A stretch of DNA of 64,000 bases. Origin: Planktotalea arctica. Lineage in GTDB: Bacteria; Pseudomonadota; Alphaproteobacteria; Rhodobacterales; Rhodobacteraceae. The stretch lies in contig NZ_MUHR01000028.1 in assembly GCF_002105285.1 (NCBI RefSeq), positions 17,868 through 81,867 of the forward strand. The letters are read 5' to 3'. Made by a program: the position numbers and the translations under genes. The first letter of the stretch is position 1. Each line of letters begins with the position of its first letter. Shown in pieces: positions 27,317 through 37,154 of the stretch. A model generated the notes under the pieces. It did not search any database. It worked only from the letters and a program-made list of their open reading frames with translations, and was not told the DNA's origin.

Positions 27317-28540
27317 TTAAATTGCATCGCGGATCAGGGGGCAGGTCATGCAGTGCGAGCCACCGCGCCCACGCCCAAGCTCTGAGCCGGGGATGGTGAT
27401 GACTTCGACGCCTGCTTTGCGCAAAAGCGTGTTTGAATCGACGTTGCGCTCGTAGCCAACAACGACACCGGGCTCTAGGCAGAGTAGATTGTTGGCATCA
27501 TCCCATTGCTCGCGCGCGGATTCATAAACATCGCCACCTGTGGGCACCGTGCGCAGTTTTTTGAGGCCCAAAGCGTCGGCGACCACCTCAAGGAAGGGTT
27601 TCGTTTCGACCTCGACAGCGATAGTTTTGTGATCCGTCGGGCGCAGACTTGTGCAGCGGATCGTATCGGTGACTTCGCTAAACACAGTGACCAAATCGCG
27701 GTCGCAAAAGGTGAAGACCGTATCCAAGTGCATTGCACTACGCGATTTGGGAAACTGGCAAGCAATGACGCGGGTTGCGCCGCCCCCTGCAAACAGACCG
27801 CGGGCGATTTGGCCGACAGCTTGGGGCGTTGTGCGCTCACCCATGCCGATCAGGACAGTGCCATTTCCGATTGGCATAACATCGCCGCCCTCGACTGTGG
27901 CTGGGCCATGATCCAGTTTCGGATCGCCCCACCAGATCGAGAAATCTGCATCCTTGAAATCAGGGTGAAAGCGATAGATCGCAGCGAGGTTCAGCGTCTC
28001 CAAGCGCCGCGCGGGCCAGTGCATCGGGTTCACGGTGACACCGCCATAAATCCAGCAGGTCGTGTCGCGGGTGAAGATGTGGTTGGGCAGAGGGGGCAGG
28101 ATGAAATCCGCTGGCTCCAACATCGGGGCCAGAACGCCTTTCGATGCAACCGGCAACTCAGCTTTGCTCATCCCACCGATCAGAATGGTGGAGAGCAGGT
28201 CCGCATCGACCTCCATCAAATGCGCCATCAGATCGTCAGCAAGGCCGATACCCACGGTATTGTCGGTGATCCGTGCCTCCAAAAGCCAACGGCGGGCTTC
28301 CATGTCTTTCAGCGTCTCGGCCAGCATTTGGCGCAGGAACACCACCTCGACCCCGCGATTGCGCATGGCATCGACGAAGGTCATATGCTCGATCCGCGCC
28401 TGTTTGACCCAGATCACATCATCAAACAGCAGCTCAGCGCAGTTGGACGGTGTCAGCCGTACCATGGCAGCGCCGGGTGTGTGAACAAGAACGCGGCGCA
28501 GTTTGCCTGCTTCGGAATGGACGCCATAGGTGATAGTCAT
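27317..28540 (-). CDS. arcA: Arginine deiminase
   Basis: A 407-residue guanidino hydrolase converting arginine to citrulline and ammonia. Conserved parts are [37 protein letters not shown], the glutamate-aspartate region [17 protein letters not shown] and the C-terminal catalytic cysteine in [13 protein letters not shown]. Its start overlaps the exchanger stop by 4 bp. Confidence 0.94.
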   Translation of the reverse strand: MTITYGVHSEAGKLRRVLVHTPGAAMVRLTPSNCAELLFDDVIWVKQARIEHMTFVDAMRNRGVEVVFLRQMLAETLKDMEARRWLLEARITDNTVGIGLADDLMAHLMEVDADLLSTILIGGMSKAELPVASKGVLAPMLEPADFILPPLPNHIFTRDTTCWIYGGVTVNPMHWPARRLETLNLAAIYRFHPDFKDADFSIWWGDPKLDHGPATVEGGDVMPIGNGTVLIGMGERTTPQAVGQIARGLFAGGGATRVIACQFPKSRSAMHLDTVFTFCDRDLVTVFSEVTDTIRCTSLRPTDHKTIAVEVETKPFLEVVADALGLKKLRTVPTGGDVYESAREQWDDANNLLCLEPGVVVGYERNVDSNTLLRKAGVEVITIPGSELGRGRGGSHCMTCPLIRDAI

Positions 28541-29985
28541 GTTGGGGTTCCTCCCATTACGGCACCGATACTGAGCGCGGCCATGATGATGACGGTAAGG
28601 CCCAGCAGGACAGGCCAGACGAAGCGCAGCCAGCGTTCATAAGGAACACGCGCGATGGCGAGGCCGCCCATGACCACGGCAGATGTGGGCGTGACGAGGT
28701 TGACGACGCCCGTCGCGGATTGGAATGCGGTGACGATCAAGCTGCGCTCGACCCCTGCGAAATCGCCAACAGGGGCGAGGACGGGCATAGACAGAACCGC
28801 AAGGCCAGAGGTCGATGGCACAAAGAAGGCCAGCACCACTTCGATCCAGTACATCACGTTGATGAAGACGACATTGCTCAGGCCCGCGACTGTGCCTTCG
28901 GCCCAATGCAGGATCGTGTCGGTCATGTGACCTGCGTCCATGATGACGACGATTCCGCGTGCAAGTCCGATGATCAGCGCGACGCCTAAAAGATCACGCG
29001 CGCCGCCGACAAAGGCGTCAACGAGGCCCTTTTCACCGAGGCGCCCAATAAGGCCGATGCCGACGCCTGCAAACAAGAACAAACCGCTCATCTCTGCCAT
29101 CCACCATCCACCTAGGGACACACCCCAGATCATTACGGCGAAAGTCGTGCCAAACAGGACAAGGACGAGTTTGTGCAGGCCTGTGAAGTCAGTTGTGTCT
29201 TGAGCTGCGCTGCTAAAATGCGCCTCGTTCGACGCTTTGAGATCGAACACATAGCTGCGTGACGGATCCGCTTTGACCCGCGCCGCGTAGCGCATGACGT
29301 AGGCCACAGTAGCCGCGAAGGTCAGGCCAAGAATTACAAAGCGCAGCATCAATCCGTCAGTGAACGGTATGCCCGCTGCATCTGATGCAATCACTGTTGA
29401 AAAGGCGTTCACGGTCGATCCAAGAACACCGATACCCGCGCCCAAAAGAATGACCGCAACCGCCGTTAGGGAATCGTATCCAGCCGCAATCATGACAGGG
29501 GTCAGCAGGACGTAGAAGGCCAATGTTTCTTCTGCCATGCCCTCCGTTGTGCCGCCCAATGCGAACAGCCCCATCAAGATAGGGATCATCCACTTTTCAC
29601 GCCCCTTAAGGCGCGTCATCGCGCGTTTGATGCCTGCGTCGATGGCGCCTGTTGCCGTGACCACGCCGATAAAACCACCGATCATCAGCACGAACAGCGC
29701 CACATCAATTGCGTTGGCCGAGTAGCTACCTGGATCATAAAATCCTGCGATGGGGGCGAGGATGACATCGAAAATGCCCTGAGGGTTGGCGTCCGTGAGG
29801 GTGTAAGTGCCTGCGACTGGCAGCTCTTTGCCAAGCGCCTCAGAGGCCACGCGTTCATACTCGCCCGCAGGGATCACCCATGTCAGCGCTGCGATGATGA
29901 CGATCAAAGCAAACAGGATTGTATAGGCTGTGGGAAAGCTGAACCGATAAGTGGGTTCGGGGGCCTGCGTTGCTGGTTTTGCCAT
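28537..29985 (-). CDS. YfcC-family membrane transporter, probable arginine/ornithine exchanger
   Basis: A 482-residue protein with about 12-13 membrane helices of the YfcC / anaerobic C4-dicarboxylate-carrier type. Recognisable stretches are [73 protein letters not shown] and [29 protein letters not shown]. In arginine deiminase operons this type replaces or accompanies ArcD. It is the first gene of the operon and has an FNR-type dyad 81 bp upstream. Confidence 0.85.
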   Translation of the reverse strand: MAKPATQAPEPTYRFSFPTAYTILFALIVIIAALTWVIPAGEYERVASEALGKELPVAGTYTLTDANPQGIFDVILAPIAGFYDPGSYSANAIDVALFVLMIGGFIGVVTATGAIDAGIKRAMTRLKGREKWMIPILMGLFALGGTTEGMAEETLAFYVLLTPVMIAAGYDSLTAVAVILLGAGIGVLGSTVNAFSTVIASDAAGIPFTDGLMLRFVILGLTFAATVAYVMRYAARVKADPSRSYVFDLKASNEAHFSSAAQDTTDFTGLHKLVLVLFGTTFAVMIWGVSLGGWWMAEMSGLFLFAGVGIGLIGRLGEKGLVDAFVGGARDLLGVALIIGLARGIVVIMDAGHMTDTILHWAEGTVAGLSNVVFINVMYWIEVVLAFFVPSTSGLAVLSMPVLAPVGDFAGVERSLIVTAFQSATGVVNLVTPTSAVVMGGLAIARVPYERWLRFVWPVLLGLTVIIMAALSIGAVMGGTPT

Positions 29986-30065
29986 GGGGTGTCCTCTTGT
30001 CGCTGCGGGCGCGACGATAATCGTGGCGCTTTGGACAACAGTAAGCAGGCAAGGCAGATGGTGGA

Positions 30066-30079
30066 CTGACGGAGGTTAG
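30066..30079. promoter_or_regulatory. FNR/CRP-type dyad CTGAC-GGAG-GTTAG
   Basis: Lies 81 bp upstream of the leftward arginine operon and 102 bp upstream of the rightward 30181 gene; one arm position mismatches. Confidence 0.6.
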
Positions 30080-30180
30080 CAACGCATCAGACTGCGGGGC
30101 ATTACAGATAGGAGTGACGGAAACTTGCGGCGCATCCGTTCAATGGAACGAAGGCTCTGATCAATCAAAAGGAAGTGCAA

Positions 30181-30525
30181 TTGCTGGACGTCTTGAAGCG
30201 CCACCTCTTCCTGTCTTTGGCATTCGTCGCAGCTTTCGCGGTTGCGATGATGTTTGTGGTCAGGCTGACGCTGTCCTTGTTGGTCTGGTCCGATCCCGCG
30301 CAGATGGATCAACCTATCAAAGCATGGATGACGCCCCGCTATGTCTCGCGATCCTGGCATGTGCCGCCTGAAACGATTGGTGATGCGTTAGGGATAACGT
30401 TTGATGGCAGTGGCAGGCGGGTCACGCTTGCCGAACTTGCCGAAAGCCAGAACAGGGGTGTGCAAACACTGATCGATGACCTCGAAGCGTCGATTGCTTT
30501 GTTCAAGGCGCGCAAGGATGACTGA
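30181..30525 (+). CDS. Single-helix membrane protein of unknown function
   Basis: 114 residues. One N-terminal membrane helix (LFLSLAFVAAFAVAMMFVVRLTLSLLVW), then a soluble part of about 80 residues ending in an acidic/basic helix. The soluble part contains PRYVSRSWHVPPETIGDALGI, which resembles an HTH-like or sequence-recognition fold of unknown role. I prefer the TTG at 30181, with AAGGA seven bases upstream, over the GTG at 30175. It overlaps the DedA gene by 8 bp, so the two probably act together. Confidence 0.65.
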   Translation: MLDVLKRHLFLSLAFVAAFAVAMMFVVRLTLSLLVWSDPAQMDQPIKAWMTPRYVSRSWHVPPETIGDALGITFDGSGRRVTLAELAESQNRGVQTLIDDLEASIALFKARKDD

Positions 30526-31132
30526 GGTCTTCTTTGGGTTCGTCTCCAGCTATGGTCTACCCGTCATCGCAATCAGTGCGTTTCTATCCTGCCTCGCCGT
30601 CCCAATCCCCACATTTGCGGTGATGCTGTCAGGCGGCGCCTTCGCTGCATCCGGCGATCTGGTGCTTTGGCAGGTACTTTTGACTGCATATGTGGCGGCC
30701 ATTTTAGGGGATCAAACCGGATTTCAGATTGGCCGCCTTGGTGGATCGCGTGTTGTTGCGAAGCTAGCGCGCAATCCCAAGCGAAAGGTGCTCATCGAAC
30801 AGGCGCAAGACGCGATCCACAAATGGGGTGGTGTCGGTGTTTTCTTTTCCACATGGCTGTTTGCGCCGCTTGGGCCTTGGGTTAACCTGATGGCAGGCAC
30901 CGCGCGATTGGGCTGGCTTCGGTTCACACTTTGGGATGCCGCGGGTGAAGCGATCTGGGTCGCTGTTTACGTGATACTAGGGTTCGCCTTTACGGATCGT
31001 TTGCCAGAGTTGGCTAAGATTGTTCAGGATTGGGCGGGCTTGATCTCATCCGTTGCGCTCGCGGGCCTGATTGGGGCCTTGCTGATCCGAAATGTCGAGA
31101 AACTGCATAAGAAACAAAAACCTGCGTTATGA
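30518..31132 (+). CDS. DedA-family membrane protein
   Basis: A 204-residue protein with four to five membrane segments. The DedA layout is visible: re-entrant hydrophobic start (AISAFLSCLAVPIPTFAVMLSGGAFAASG), GDQTGFQIGRLGG, and the later FFSTWLFAPLGPWVNLMAGTARLGWLRFTLWDAAGEAIW. The arginines usual in the F-x-R-F-x-P-x-x-R motif are replaced here (STWLFAPLGPW). DedA proteins are lipid scramblases or proton-linked membrane homeostasis factors. The ATG at 30518 lies inside the upstream gene. Confidence 0.8.
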   Translation: MTEVFFGFVSSYGLPVIAISAFLSCLAVPIPTFAVMLSGGAFAASGDLVLWQVLLTAYVAAILGDQTGFQIGRLGGSRVVAKLARNPKRKVLIEQAQDAIHKWGGVGVFFSTWLFAPLGPWVNLMAGTARLGWLRFTLWDAAGEAIWVAVYVILGFAFTDRLPELAKIVQDWAGLISSVALAGLIGALLIRNVEKLHKKQKPAL

Positions 31133-31146
31133 TGAGACAGCTCATC

Positions 31147-31485
31147 TCAGCCCAATGGTGTTTCCTGATGGGTCAATCGCAACCAGTTGTCCCCATCTTT
31201 TAGATAGGTCGAGGTACATAGCGCTTCATAAATAGGTGTATCGCCGCGTTCTGCAGAAACCCGATACGCCAGAACTGCAACATTTTCCTGCACGGTCACA
31301 TGGCGTTCGCTCATCACAACAGAGCGCCATCTTTGCGCGACATCCGCCTCTCTCCAGAGCGCATCACCGCTTAAAACTCCAGTAGGGAACGGGAAAACGA
31401 AGACAGCGTTTTTCGCGCTCATATGACGGGCACTCTCGGCACCTTCTGTCCAGAAACGTTCCTCCATGTCCCAAAGCTGTTGCAT
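31147..31485 (-). CDS. NTF2/DUF4440-like protein
   Basis: 112 residues from the ATG at 31485 (MQQLWDMEERFWTEGAESARHMSAKNAVFVFP...). A single small alpha-beta domain of the SnoaL/NTF2 type; the end STYLKDGDNWLRLTHQETP fits that fold. It follows the 31490 gene with no gap, in the same unit. No catalytic function can be inferred. Confidence 0.65.
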   Translation of the reverse strand: MQQLWDMEERFWTEGAESARHMSAKNAVFVFPFPTGVLSGDALWREADVAQRWRSVVMSERHVTVQENVAVLAYRVSAERGDTPIYEALCTSTYLKDGDNWLRLTHQETPLG

Positions 31486-31489
31486 TTCA

Positions 31490-31897
31490 TTAGCCCTGCG
31501 CAAGCTGGTAAACCCAGCGCAAAAGCAGGAATGCGATAATGTACCAATAGAGCGGTACACTGATCATAAACACAGGCAACTTGCGCTCTAGCTCAGGAGA
31601 GCTTGTGATTTTCATTTTTCTGGGAAGAAGGTCCAGAAGTTTTGAGACAATCTTGCCTTGCTCATGGCTAAGTGTTGGCACGTCTTTGAAGCGAGACAGT
31701 AAGAAACCCAGCCGTTTACGTGCAGGTGCATCCGGCATTGCTGCCAGATCAGATGCTTCGGCCCAAGGGTCAACTTCGAGCCTTGCTAACATTGAAATGA
31801 CGGAGACATCGGTGCCGTTCGCATCTTCACCAACTTTGGCTCGTAAAAATCTCTCGAAAGCGGGGTTTTGCCCCATTTGATCCATTGTGAGTGCCAT
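31490..31897 (-). CDS. Hypothetical protein with C-terminal membrane anchor
   Basis: 135 residues from the ATG at 31897 (GGAAGG upstream). The soluble N-terminal 95 residues are helical (ALTMDQMGQNPAFERFLRAKVGEDANGTDVSVISMLARLEVDPWAEASDLAAMP). One membrane helix, VFMISVPLYWYIIAFLLLRWVYQL, sits at the end. I do not recognise the family. An FNR-type dyad lies 89 bp upstream, so it belongs to the island regulon. Confidence 0.65.
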   Translation of the reverse strand: MALTMDQMGQNPAFERFLRAKVGEDANGTDVSVISMLARLEVDPWAEASDLAAMPDAPARKRLGFLLSRFKDVPTLSHEQGKIVSKLLDLLPRKMKITSSPELERKLPVFMISVPLYWYIIAFLLLRWVYQLAQG

Positions 31898-31985
31898 TGT
31901 GGGGCCTTCCTGTGGTGAGTTGTTTTGAGCTGTCAGCACTGACTCAAGGTTGGTCACTACAATAAGGAATGGACTTCGCCGCGCA

Positions 31986-31999
31986 CTGACGTAGGTCAG
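31986..31999. promoter_or_regulatory. FNR/CRP-type dyad CTGAC-GTAG-GTCAG
   Basis: Perfect arms. It overlaps the last codons of ackA and lies 89 bp upstream of the leftward 31897 gene. Confidence 0.65.
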
Positions 32000-33174
32000 T
32001 CTCGCGTGAGCGCCCTTGTGGCGTGCACAATCACGGCTTCTTCATCGGTGGGAATGACCAATATGCCGACTTTGGAGTCCGGTGACGAAATCTTGCGCGT
32101 GCCTTGTAAGTTGGCGGCGCCGTCAAGGTCCACTCCCAGCCACGCAAGGCGTTCGCAAATCAACCTGCGCACCAGCGCAGAATTTTCGCCAATCCCTGCG
32201 GTGAACACGATTGCCTCTAGCCCGCCCATATCTGTCGCAAGCGCCGCCAATTGGCGCGCGGCGCGATGGCAAAACAGCTCGATTGCTTCGCGTGCGTGGG
32301 GATCATCGCTGGCCTCCAAGACGGCCATGTCGTTGCTGATGCCGGACACGCCGAGAAGGCCAGATTTTCGGTATAGTAGAGTCGAGATTTGCTCGGCGGT
32401 CATGCCTTTCTCTTGTATCAGATAAAGCACCACACCAGCATCAAGGGTGCCGCAACGCCGCCCCATCACCAGGCCGTCGAGTGCTGTGAACCCCATGCTG
32501 GTCGCAACACTTTGGCGGCCTTTCATCGCGCACATGCTCGCACCGCTACCAAGGTGAGCGACCACAATGCGCCCATCTGCCTTGTCACCCAGATGCTGGG
32601 GCAAGGTGCTGGCGATATAGTTGTAGGACAGGCCGTGAAAACCGTAGCGCTGGATGCCCTCGTCACTTAGCGCGCGGGGAAGCGCGAAGAGTTTTGACAG
32701 ATGGTTTTGTGTGCGGTGAAAACTGGTATCAAAACAAGCGACCTGAGGAAGATCACGAAGCGTGGCCGCAACGTATCGCATTGCCGAAAGGTTATGCGGC
32801 TGATGCATCGGCGCGAGGGGAACCAGTGTTTCAAGATCGCGCATCAGCGCCTGTGTCACGCGCGCGGGGCCAACGCGATATTCACCGCCGTGCACAACGC
32901 GGTGCCCCGCAGCGGTGATCGTCACATCACCAAGGTGCGCGTTAACCCAATTGATCAAAAGCGGGATAAGATCTTCCAAGCCAAGTGTGCGCGCCATCAC
33001 CGGAAAGCGCTCTTTTGGCAAGGCCGTGCGATCTTTGACAGAGAAAATGGGGTTGGTCCCAATACCTGCGATCTTGCCGCGCAGGATTGCTGTGGGCTGT
33101 CCATCATCGTTGGGAAAGAGCGCGAATTTTAGGCTGGAAGACCCTGCATTTAGGACAAGGATTGCGTCGGGCAT
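31996..33174 (-). CDS. ackA: Acetate kinase
   Basis: A 392-residue ASKHA-fold kinase making ATP and acetate from acetyl phosphate. Family motifs: ILVLNAGSSSLKFALF (3-18), HRVVHGGEY, CFDTSFHRTQ, VAHLGSGASMCA and FTAGIGENSALVRR. It follows the phosphotransacetylase fusion gene after 2 bp and is last in the phaC-led operon. The start is at the LNAGSSS frame ATG; upstream codons are read-through. Confidence 0.93.
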   Translation of the reverse strand: MPDAILVLNAGSSSLKFALFPNDDGQPTAILRGKIAGIGTNPIFSVKDRTALPKERFPVMARTLGLEDLIPLLINWVNAHLGDVTITAAGHRVVHGGEYRVGPARVTQALMRDLETLVPLAPMHQPHNLSAMRYVAATLRDLPQVACFDTSFHRTQNHLSKLFALPRALSDEGIQRYGFHGLSYNYIASTLPQHLGDKADGRIVVAHLGSGASMCAMKGRQSVATSMGFTALDGLVMGRRCGTLDAGVVLYLIQEKGMTAEQISTLLYRKSGLLGVSGISNDMAVLEASDDPHAREAIELFCHRAARQLAALATDMGGLEAIVFTAGIGENSALVRRLICERLAWLGVDLDGAANLQGTRKISSPDSKVGILVIPTDEEAVIVHATRALTRD

Positions 33175-33176
33175 CG

Positions 33177-34583
33177 TTAAACCTGCGTCTGTTTGGAGAT
33201 GAATAATTGCGCCAAAGCACAAGAAGCAAGCCGCGATACAGGACTGTCCGCGCGGCTGGTTAAAATGATCGGAACTCGCGCGCCAAGCACGACACCAGCG
33301 GCGTCAGCACCTGCCAGATAGATCAGCTGTTTGGCCATCATATTTGCGGCCTCCAGATCAGGCGCAACAAGAATATCAGCGTCACCTGCCACGTCCGAGA
33401 TGATACCCTTGGCAGCGACAGAGACCGCAGAGATAGCATTGTCGAAGGCCAGTGGTCCGTCAAGCAACCCGCCCGTGATTTGCCCCCGGTCCGCCATCTT
33501 GCACAGCGCGGCTGCATCCAATGTGGAGGCAATTCGCGGATTAACGGTTTCAACCGCAGACAGGATGGCGACTTTTGGTTGCACGGTCCCAAGTGTCAAA
33601 GCGAGGTCGATCGCATTTTGCACGATGTCGCGTTTGATGTTCAGGTCTGGGTAAATGTTGATCGCCGTATCTGTGATTAGCAAAGGCTTGGGATATGTCG
33701 GTACATCCAGCACATAGACATGGCTCATCCGCCGCTCTGTGCGCAGGCCAAGGGTGGTGTCCACCACCGCCTCCATCAATTCATCGGTGTGCAGTGCACC
33801 TTTCATCAAGGCGGCGACTTTACCGTCCCGCACCAAGGCAACGGACGTGGCCGCAGCGTCATGGCTGTGGGCAGTGTCAACGATTTCTACCCCTTCAAGA
33901 CTGTGGCCAGCCTCCAGTGCCGCCGCTTCGATTTTGGCGCGTGGCCCGACCAAAATCGGAACGATCATACCTTGGTTTGCGGCGTCAATCGCGCCTGCCA
34001 GAGACAGAGGGTCGCACGGGTGGACAACAGCGGTTCGAGCCGGATCAAGGTCTTCTGTTGCTGCGATAAGCCGAGCGTACTGCGCGCCTTCGACGTGCAG
34101 ATGAATATCGGGCAAATCGATGTGCGGGCGACTTACTTTTTCGCGAGGTGCAATGACCCGCGCTTCGCCAGATATCACATTTTCGCCATGCTGGTTAAGG
34201 CAGGTGCATGATAATAGCAGACGGCCTTTGGCCTGTTTTTCGCGCACCTCAACACGCACGGTGATCGTGTCGCCTATCGCCACAACTGCGCAGAAATTTA
34301 AGGTTTGGCTCAAGAATATCGTGCCGGGGCCGGGCAATTGCGTGCCAAGCACCGCCGAAATCAACGCGCCGCCCCACATGCCATGGGCGATGACGTGATG
34401 AAACATATCTGTTTTCGCGTACTCTGGATCTACATGCGCGGGGTTCACATCGCCTGACATCACCGCAAAAAGCTTGATGTCCTGTGGCTTTAGCGTGCGG
34501 ATGAGCTCTGCACTGTCGCCCACGGCAATCTCGTCATAGGTTTTGTTTTCGATGTAATGGGTGGTGGTTTCACGCGCGGACAT
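33177..34583 (-). CDS. MaoC hydratase-like / phosphate acetyltransferase fusion
   Basis: 468 residues. Residues about 10-140 are a MaoC hot-dog domain (IKLFAVMSGDVNPAHVDPEYAKTDMFHHVIAHGMWGGALISAVLGTQLPGPG); the Asp/His pair of R-hydratases is in SGDVNPAHVD. Residues about 150-465 are a phosphotransacetylase/phosphobutyryltransferase domain (VVHPCDPLSLAGAIDAANQGMIVPILVG). Together they could act on short acyl-CoAs and give an acyl phosphate for acetate kinase. It overlaps the FabI-like gene by 14 bp. Confidence 0.88.
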   Translation of the reverse strand: MSARETTTHYIENKTYDEIAVGDSAELIRTLKPQDIKLFAVMSGDVNPAHVDPEYAKTDMFHHVIAHGMWGGALISAVLGTQLPGPGTIFLSQTLNFCAVVAIGDTITVRVEVREKQAKGRLLLSCTCLNQHGENVISGEARVIAPREKVSRPHIDLPDIHLHVEGAQYARLIAATEDLDPARTAVVHPCDPLSLAGAIDAANQGMIVPILVGPRAKIEAAALEAGHSLEGVEIVDTAHSHDAAATSVALVRDGKVAALMKGALHTDELMEAVVDTTLGLRTERRMSHVYVLDVPTYPKPLLITDTAINIYPDLNIKRDIVQNAIDLALTLGTVQPKVAILSAVETVNPRIASTLDAAALCKMADRGQITGGLLDGPLAFDNAISAVSVAAKGIISDVAGDADILVAPDLEAANMMAKQLIYLAGADAAGVVLGARVPIILTSRADSPVSRLASCALAQLFISKQTQV

Positions 34584-35334
34584 GCAAACCCCCATCCACA
34601 TATGCCACATCGCCAGAAACTGCGCGCGCGCCATCGCGCGCCAGCATCACTGCGACATTGCCGACATCTTCAATCGAAATCAGGTTTTTTTCAGGTGCGC
34701 GCTTGCGTGCAGCGTTGATCAATTCATCGAAATGCGCAATTCCTGAGCCCGCGCGGGTTTTCAAAGGCCCCGGCGAGATAGCGTTGACGCGGATTTTTTT
34801 TGGCCCAAGCTCCACTGAAAGTGCGCGCATGACCCCCTCAAGGGCGGCTTTTACAGGCCCCATGATGTTGTAGTGATCCACGACCTTTTCACCGCCATAA
34901 TAGGTCATTGTCAGGATCGTGCCGCCTTTCGTCATCAGGGGTTCTGCCAGCCGCGCCATACGGATCAGGGAGTGAACGGATATGTCCATCGCCTGCGCGA
35001 ACCCCGCGCGAGAGCAATCAACGACGCGTCCGTGCAAATCGTCCTTTGGGCAATAGGCAATGGAATGAACCACGATATCGAGCTGGCCATACTTGTCCTT
35101 GATCGCATCAAAAACCGCTTCCATCTGCCCGTCAATCTCAACATCGAGCGGCAACAACATCTGCGCCCTGACCGCATCGGCAACCGGCTGTACATAGGGT
35201 TTGGCAGCCTCGTTCACATAGGTCATCACCACCTCTGCCCCCGCATCCGCAAAGGCCTGCGCGCAGCCAGCGGCGATGGAATGTGCGTTCGCGACACCCA
35301 CCACCAAGGCGACTTTGCCTTCCAGCGGTTTCAT
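34570..35334 (-). CDS. FabI-like enoyl-ACP reductase (SDR)
   Basis: A 254-residue short-chain reductase of FabI type. It has LEGKVALVVGVANAHSIAAGCAQAFADAGA at the start, VVHSIAYCPKDDLHGRVVD in the middle and the active site YNIMGPVKAALEG, where Tyr and Lys are six apart as in FabI. The end AVSGDVAYVDGGLH is also typical. The housekeeping FabI is probably elsewhere; here it sits between phaC and the hydratase-phosphotransacetylase gene, suggesting acyl reduction as an electron sink. The start overlaps the phaC stop by 4 bp. Confidence 0.85.
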   Translation of the reverse strand: MKPLEGKVALVVGVANAHSIAAGCAQAFADAGAEVVMTYVNEAAKPYVQPVADAVRAQMLLPLDVEIDGQMEAVFDAIKDKYGQLDIVVHSIAYCPKDDLHGRVVDCSRAGFAQAMDISVHSLIRMARLAEPLMTKGGTILTMTYYGGEKVVDHYNIMGPVKAALEGVMRALSVELGPKKIRVNAISPGPLKTRAGSGIAHFDELINAARKRAPEKNLISIEDVGNVAVMLARDGARAVSGDVAYVDGGLHVRA

Positions 35335-37040
35335 CGTTGCATCACATATATACCGGGCGCATCGCAGAGCGCTTTGTAAGCACCGGATTTTGCGCCCATT
35401 TGGGGTAGGCTGATCGGTTCGCCAGATCGCGCAGCTAGCCAGATCGCAAAGTCTTTCCACCATGTGCCTTCCTCAAGCGCATTGCTTGCGAGCCACTCAT
35501 CAGGATCGCGGTAGGGTGTTGTTGCTTTGGTATCGGCAATGCGGAAGTGACGGCCCCTATGGCCGGGTTCCGACACGATACCTGCGTTATGCCCACCGCT
35601 GGTCAGCACGAAAGTCACATCCGTATCCGCAAATAAATGCAGCTTATAGACCGAGCGCCAAGGAGCAACATGATCGTCCTCTGTGCCAACCGCGAATATC
35701 GGCGCGCAGATATCGGACACGGCGATCGCCTTGCCGTCCACGCGATAACGCCCCTCTGCGAGGTCATTGTTCAGGATTAGCTTGCGCAGATATTCGGAGT
35801 GCATGCGCGCAGGCATACGCGTGCCGTCCGCGTTCCATGCCATCAGATCGAACGGCTCACTGCGCTTACCAAGCAGATAGTTCTGAATAATTGGCGCCCA
35901 GATCAAATCACGCGCACGCAGCATCGCAAACGCACCGGCCATTTGATCGGAGGACAGATAACCTTGCTGTTCCATCATATCTTCGATCAGCGTGACTTCA
36001 CTGTCGTTAATGAAAAGCTGTAGTTGCCCCGCTTCGGTGAAATCGACCTGTGCCGCTAAGAAGGATGTGGAGGCGAGACGCTCATCCCCATCGCGTCCCA
36101 TCGCAGCGGCTGCAATGGACAGCAGCGTGCCGCCAAGGCAATAGCCGACCGCGTGCAGTTTGGGCGCGTGCGAAATCGCGAGGACAGCATCCATTGCGTC
36201 CATTACGCCAAGTTTGCGGTAATCTTCCATGCTCAGATCGCGATCACCGACATCGGGATTTTTCCACGAAATCATGAAGACGGTGAAGCCTTGAGAGACC
36301 AGAAAACGCACCAGTGAGTTATGCGAGGACAGATCGAGAATATATTATTTCATGATCCACGCAGGCACGATCAAGATTGGTTCGGGATGCACGAATTCGG
36401 TTTCTGGGCTGTATTGGATCAACTCGATCAGATCGTTGCGATAGACGACTTTGCCCGGCGCGGTGGCGAGGTTGACACCCACCTCGAAGGCTTGCGGGCT
36501 ATCTGGCAGCGGATTTCCACGCAAGCGCGCGGCATCCTCAGAGAAGTGCTGCGCGCCTCGGATCAAGTTTTGACCACCCTGAGCAAGCGTTGCTGCGATC
36601 ACGTCGGGATTGGTCTGTGCAAAATTCGACGGGGCTGCGGCGTCGCTCATCAGCCCTGTGACAAAAGCCATGAGGTTTTCGTGTTCGGGCGTCACGCCGT
36701 GAACGCCGCTCACCGCGTCTTGCAACCACTGCCATGATTGCTGATGCGCTTGCGAGAAGATGTTGAATGGATATTTCTGCCAGCCTTCGCTGGAAAACCG
36801 CTTGTCTGGCGCGAAATCAGGCTGGCTGTCACCGAGGCTGGCTTTCCCAAGCGCTGACGCGTTGCGAAACGCCTGTTCTATAAGTTGCATTTGCTTGCCG
36901 GGTGACACGGAAAAATGCGTTGCCCAATCCATCCACGCCTCTGTGAGGACCGATGGGGACAGCCCTGACGTTGCTTTTGCGACCTTCGCATGGACCATGT
37001 GATCGAGTGTTTGATAAAATGTTTTCTGTTCGTCGGGCAT
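35331..37040 (-). pseudogene. phaC: Poly(3-hydroxybutyrate) synthase, interrupted by in-frame TAA
   Basis: 569 codons encode a complete class I PhaC except for one TAA at 36345-36347 (minus strand), in the stretch PAWIMK-stop-YILDLSSHNSLVRFLVSQGFTVFMISWKNPDV, where relatives have a tyrosine (one base different). Both sides are in the same frame, so it is a nonsense change rather than a frameshift. The catalytic cysteine (VGYCLGGTLL), aspartate (GTEDDHVAPW) and histidine (SGGHNAGIV) all lie after the stop, so the shortened product would be inactive unless read through. GGAG precedes the ATG. It is first in an operon with fabI-like, maoC-pta and ackA. Confidence 0.88.
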
Positions 37041-37114
37041 GATATCTCCTTTGCTGGTGCGCGAAGAAGTGCGCCCTTTTGCCAGCACGCTAACGCCCTT
37101 TCTGCGATGCAGCA

Positions 37115-37128
37115 TTGATGTGGGTTAG
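37115..37128. promoter_or_regulatory. FNR/CRP-type dyad TTGAT-GTGG-GTTAG
   Basis: Lies 75 bp upstream of phaC, in the gap after atpG; it would drive the phaC-fabI-pta-ackA operon. Confidence 0.6.
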
Positions 37129-37154
37129 CCTTGGGCAGAAATTTGCAAGGCGGC

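Noticed and set aside
28537..28642. Rightward 378-residue frame opposite arcA (27506-28642)
   Set aside because: It is the complement of arginine deiminase, whose catalytic motifs are all present on the minus strand.
35331..37115. Two separate genes for halves of PHB synthase
   Set aside because: Both halves share one frame, conserved residues continue directly across the TAA, and the second half has no ribosome site or start near the break.
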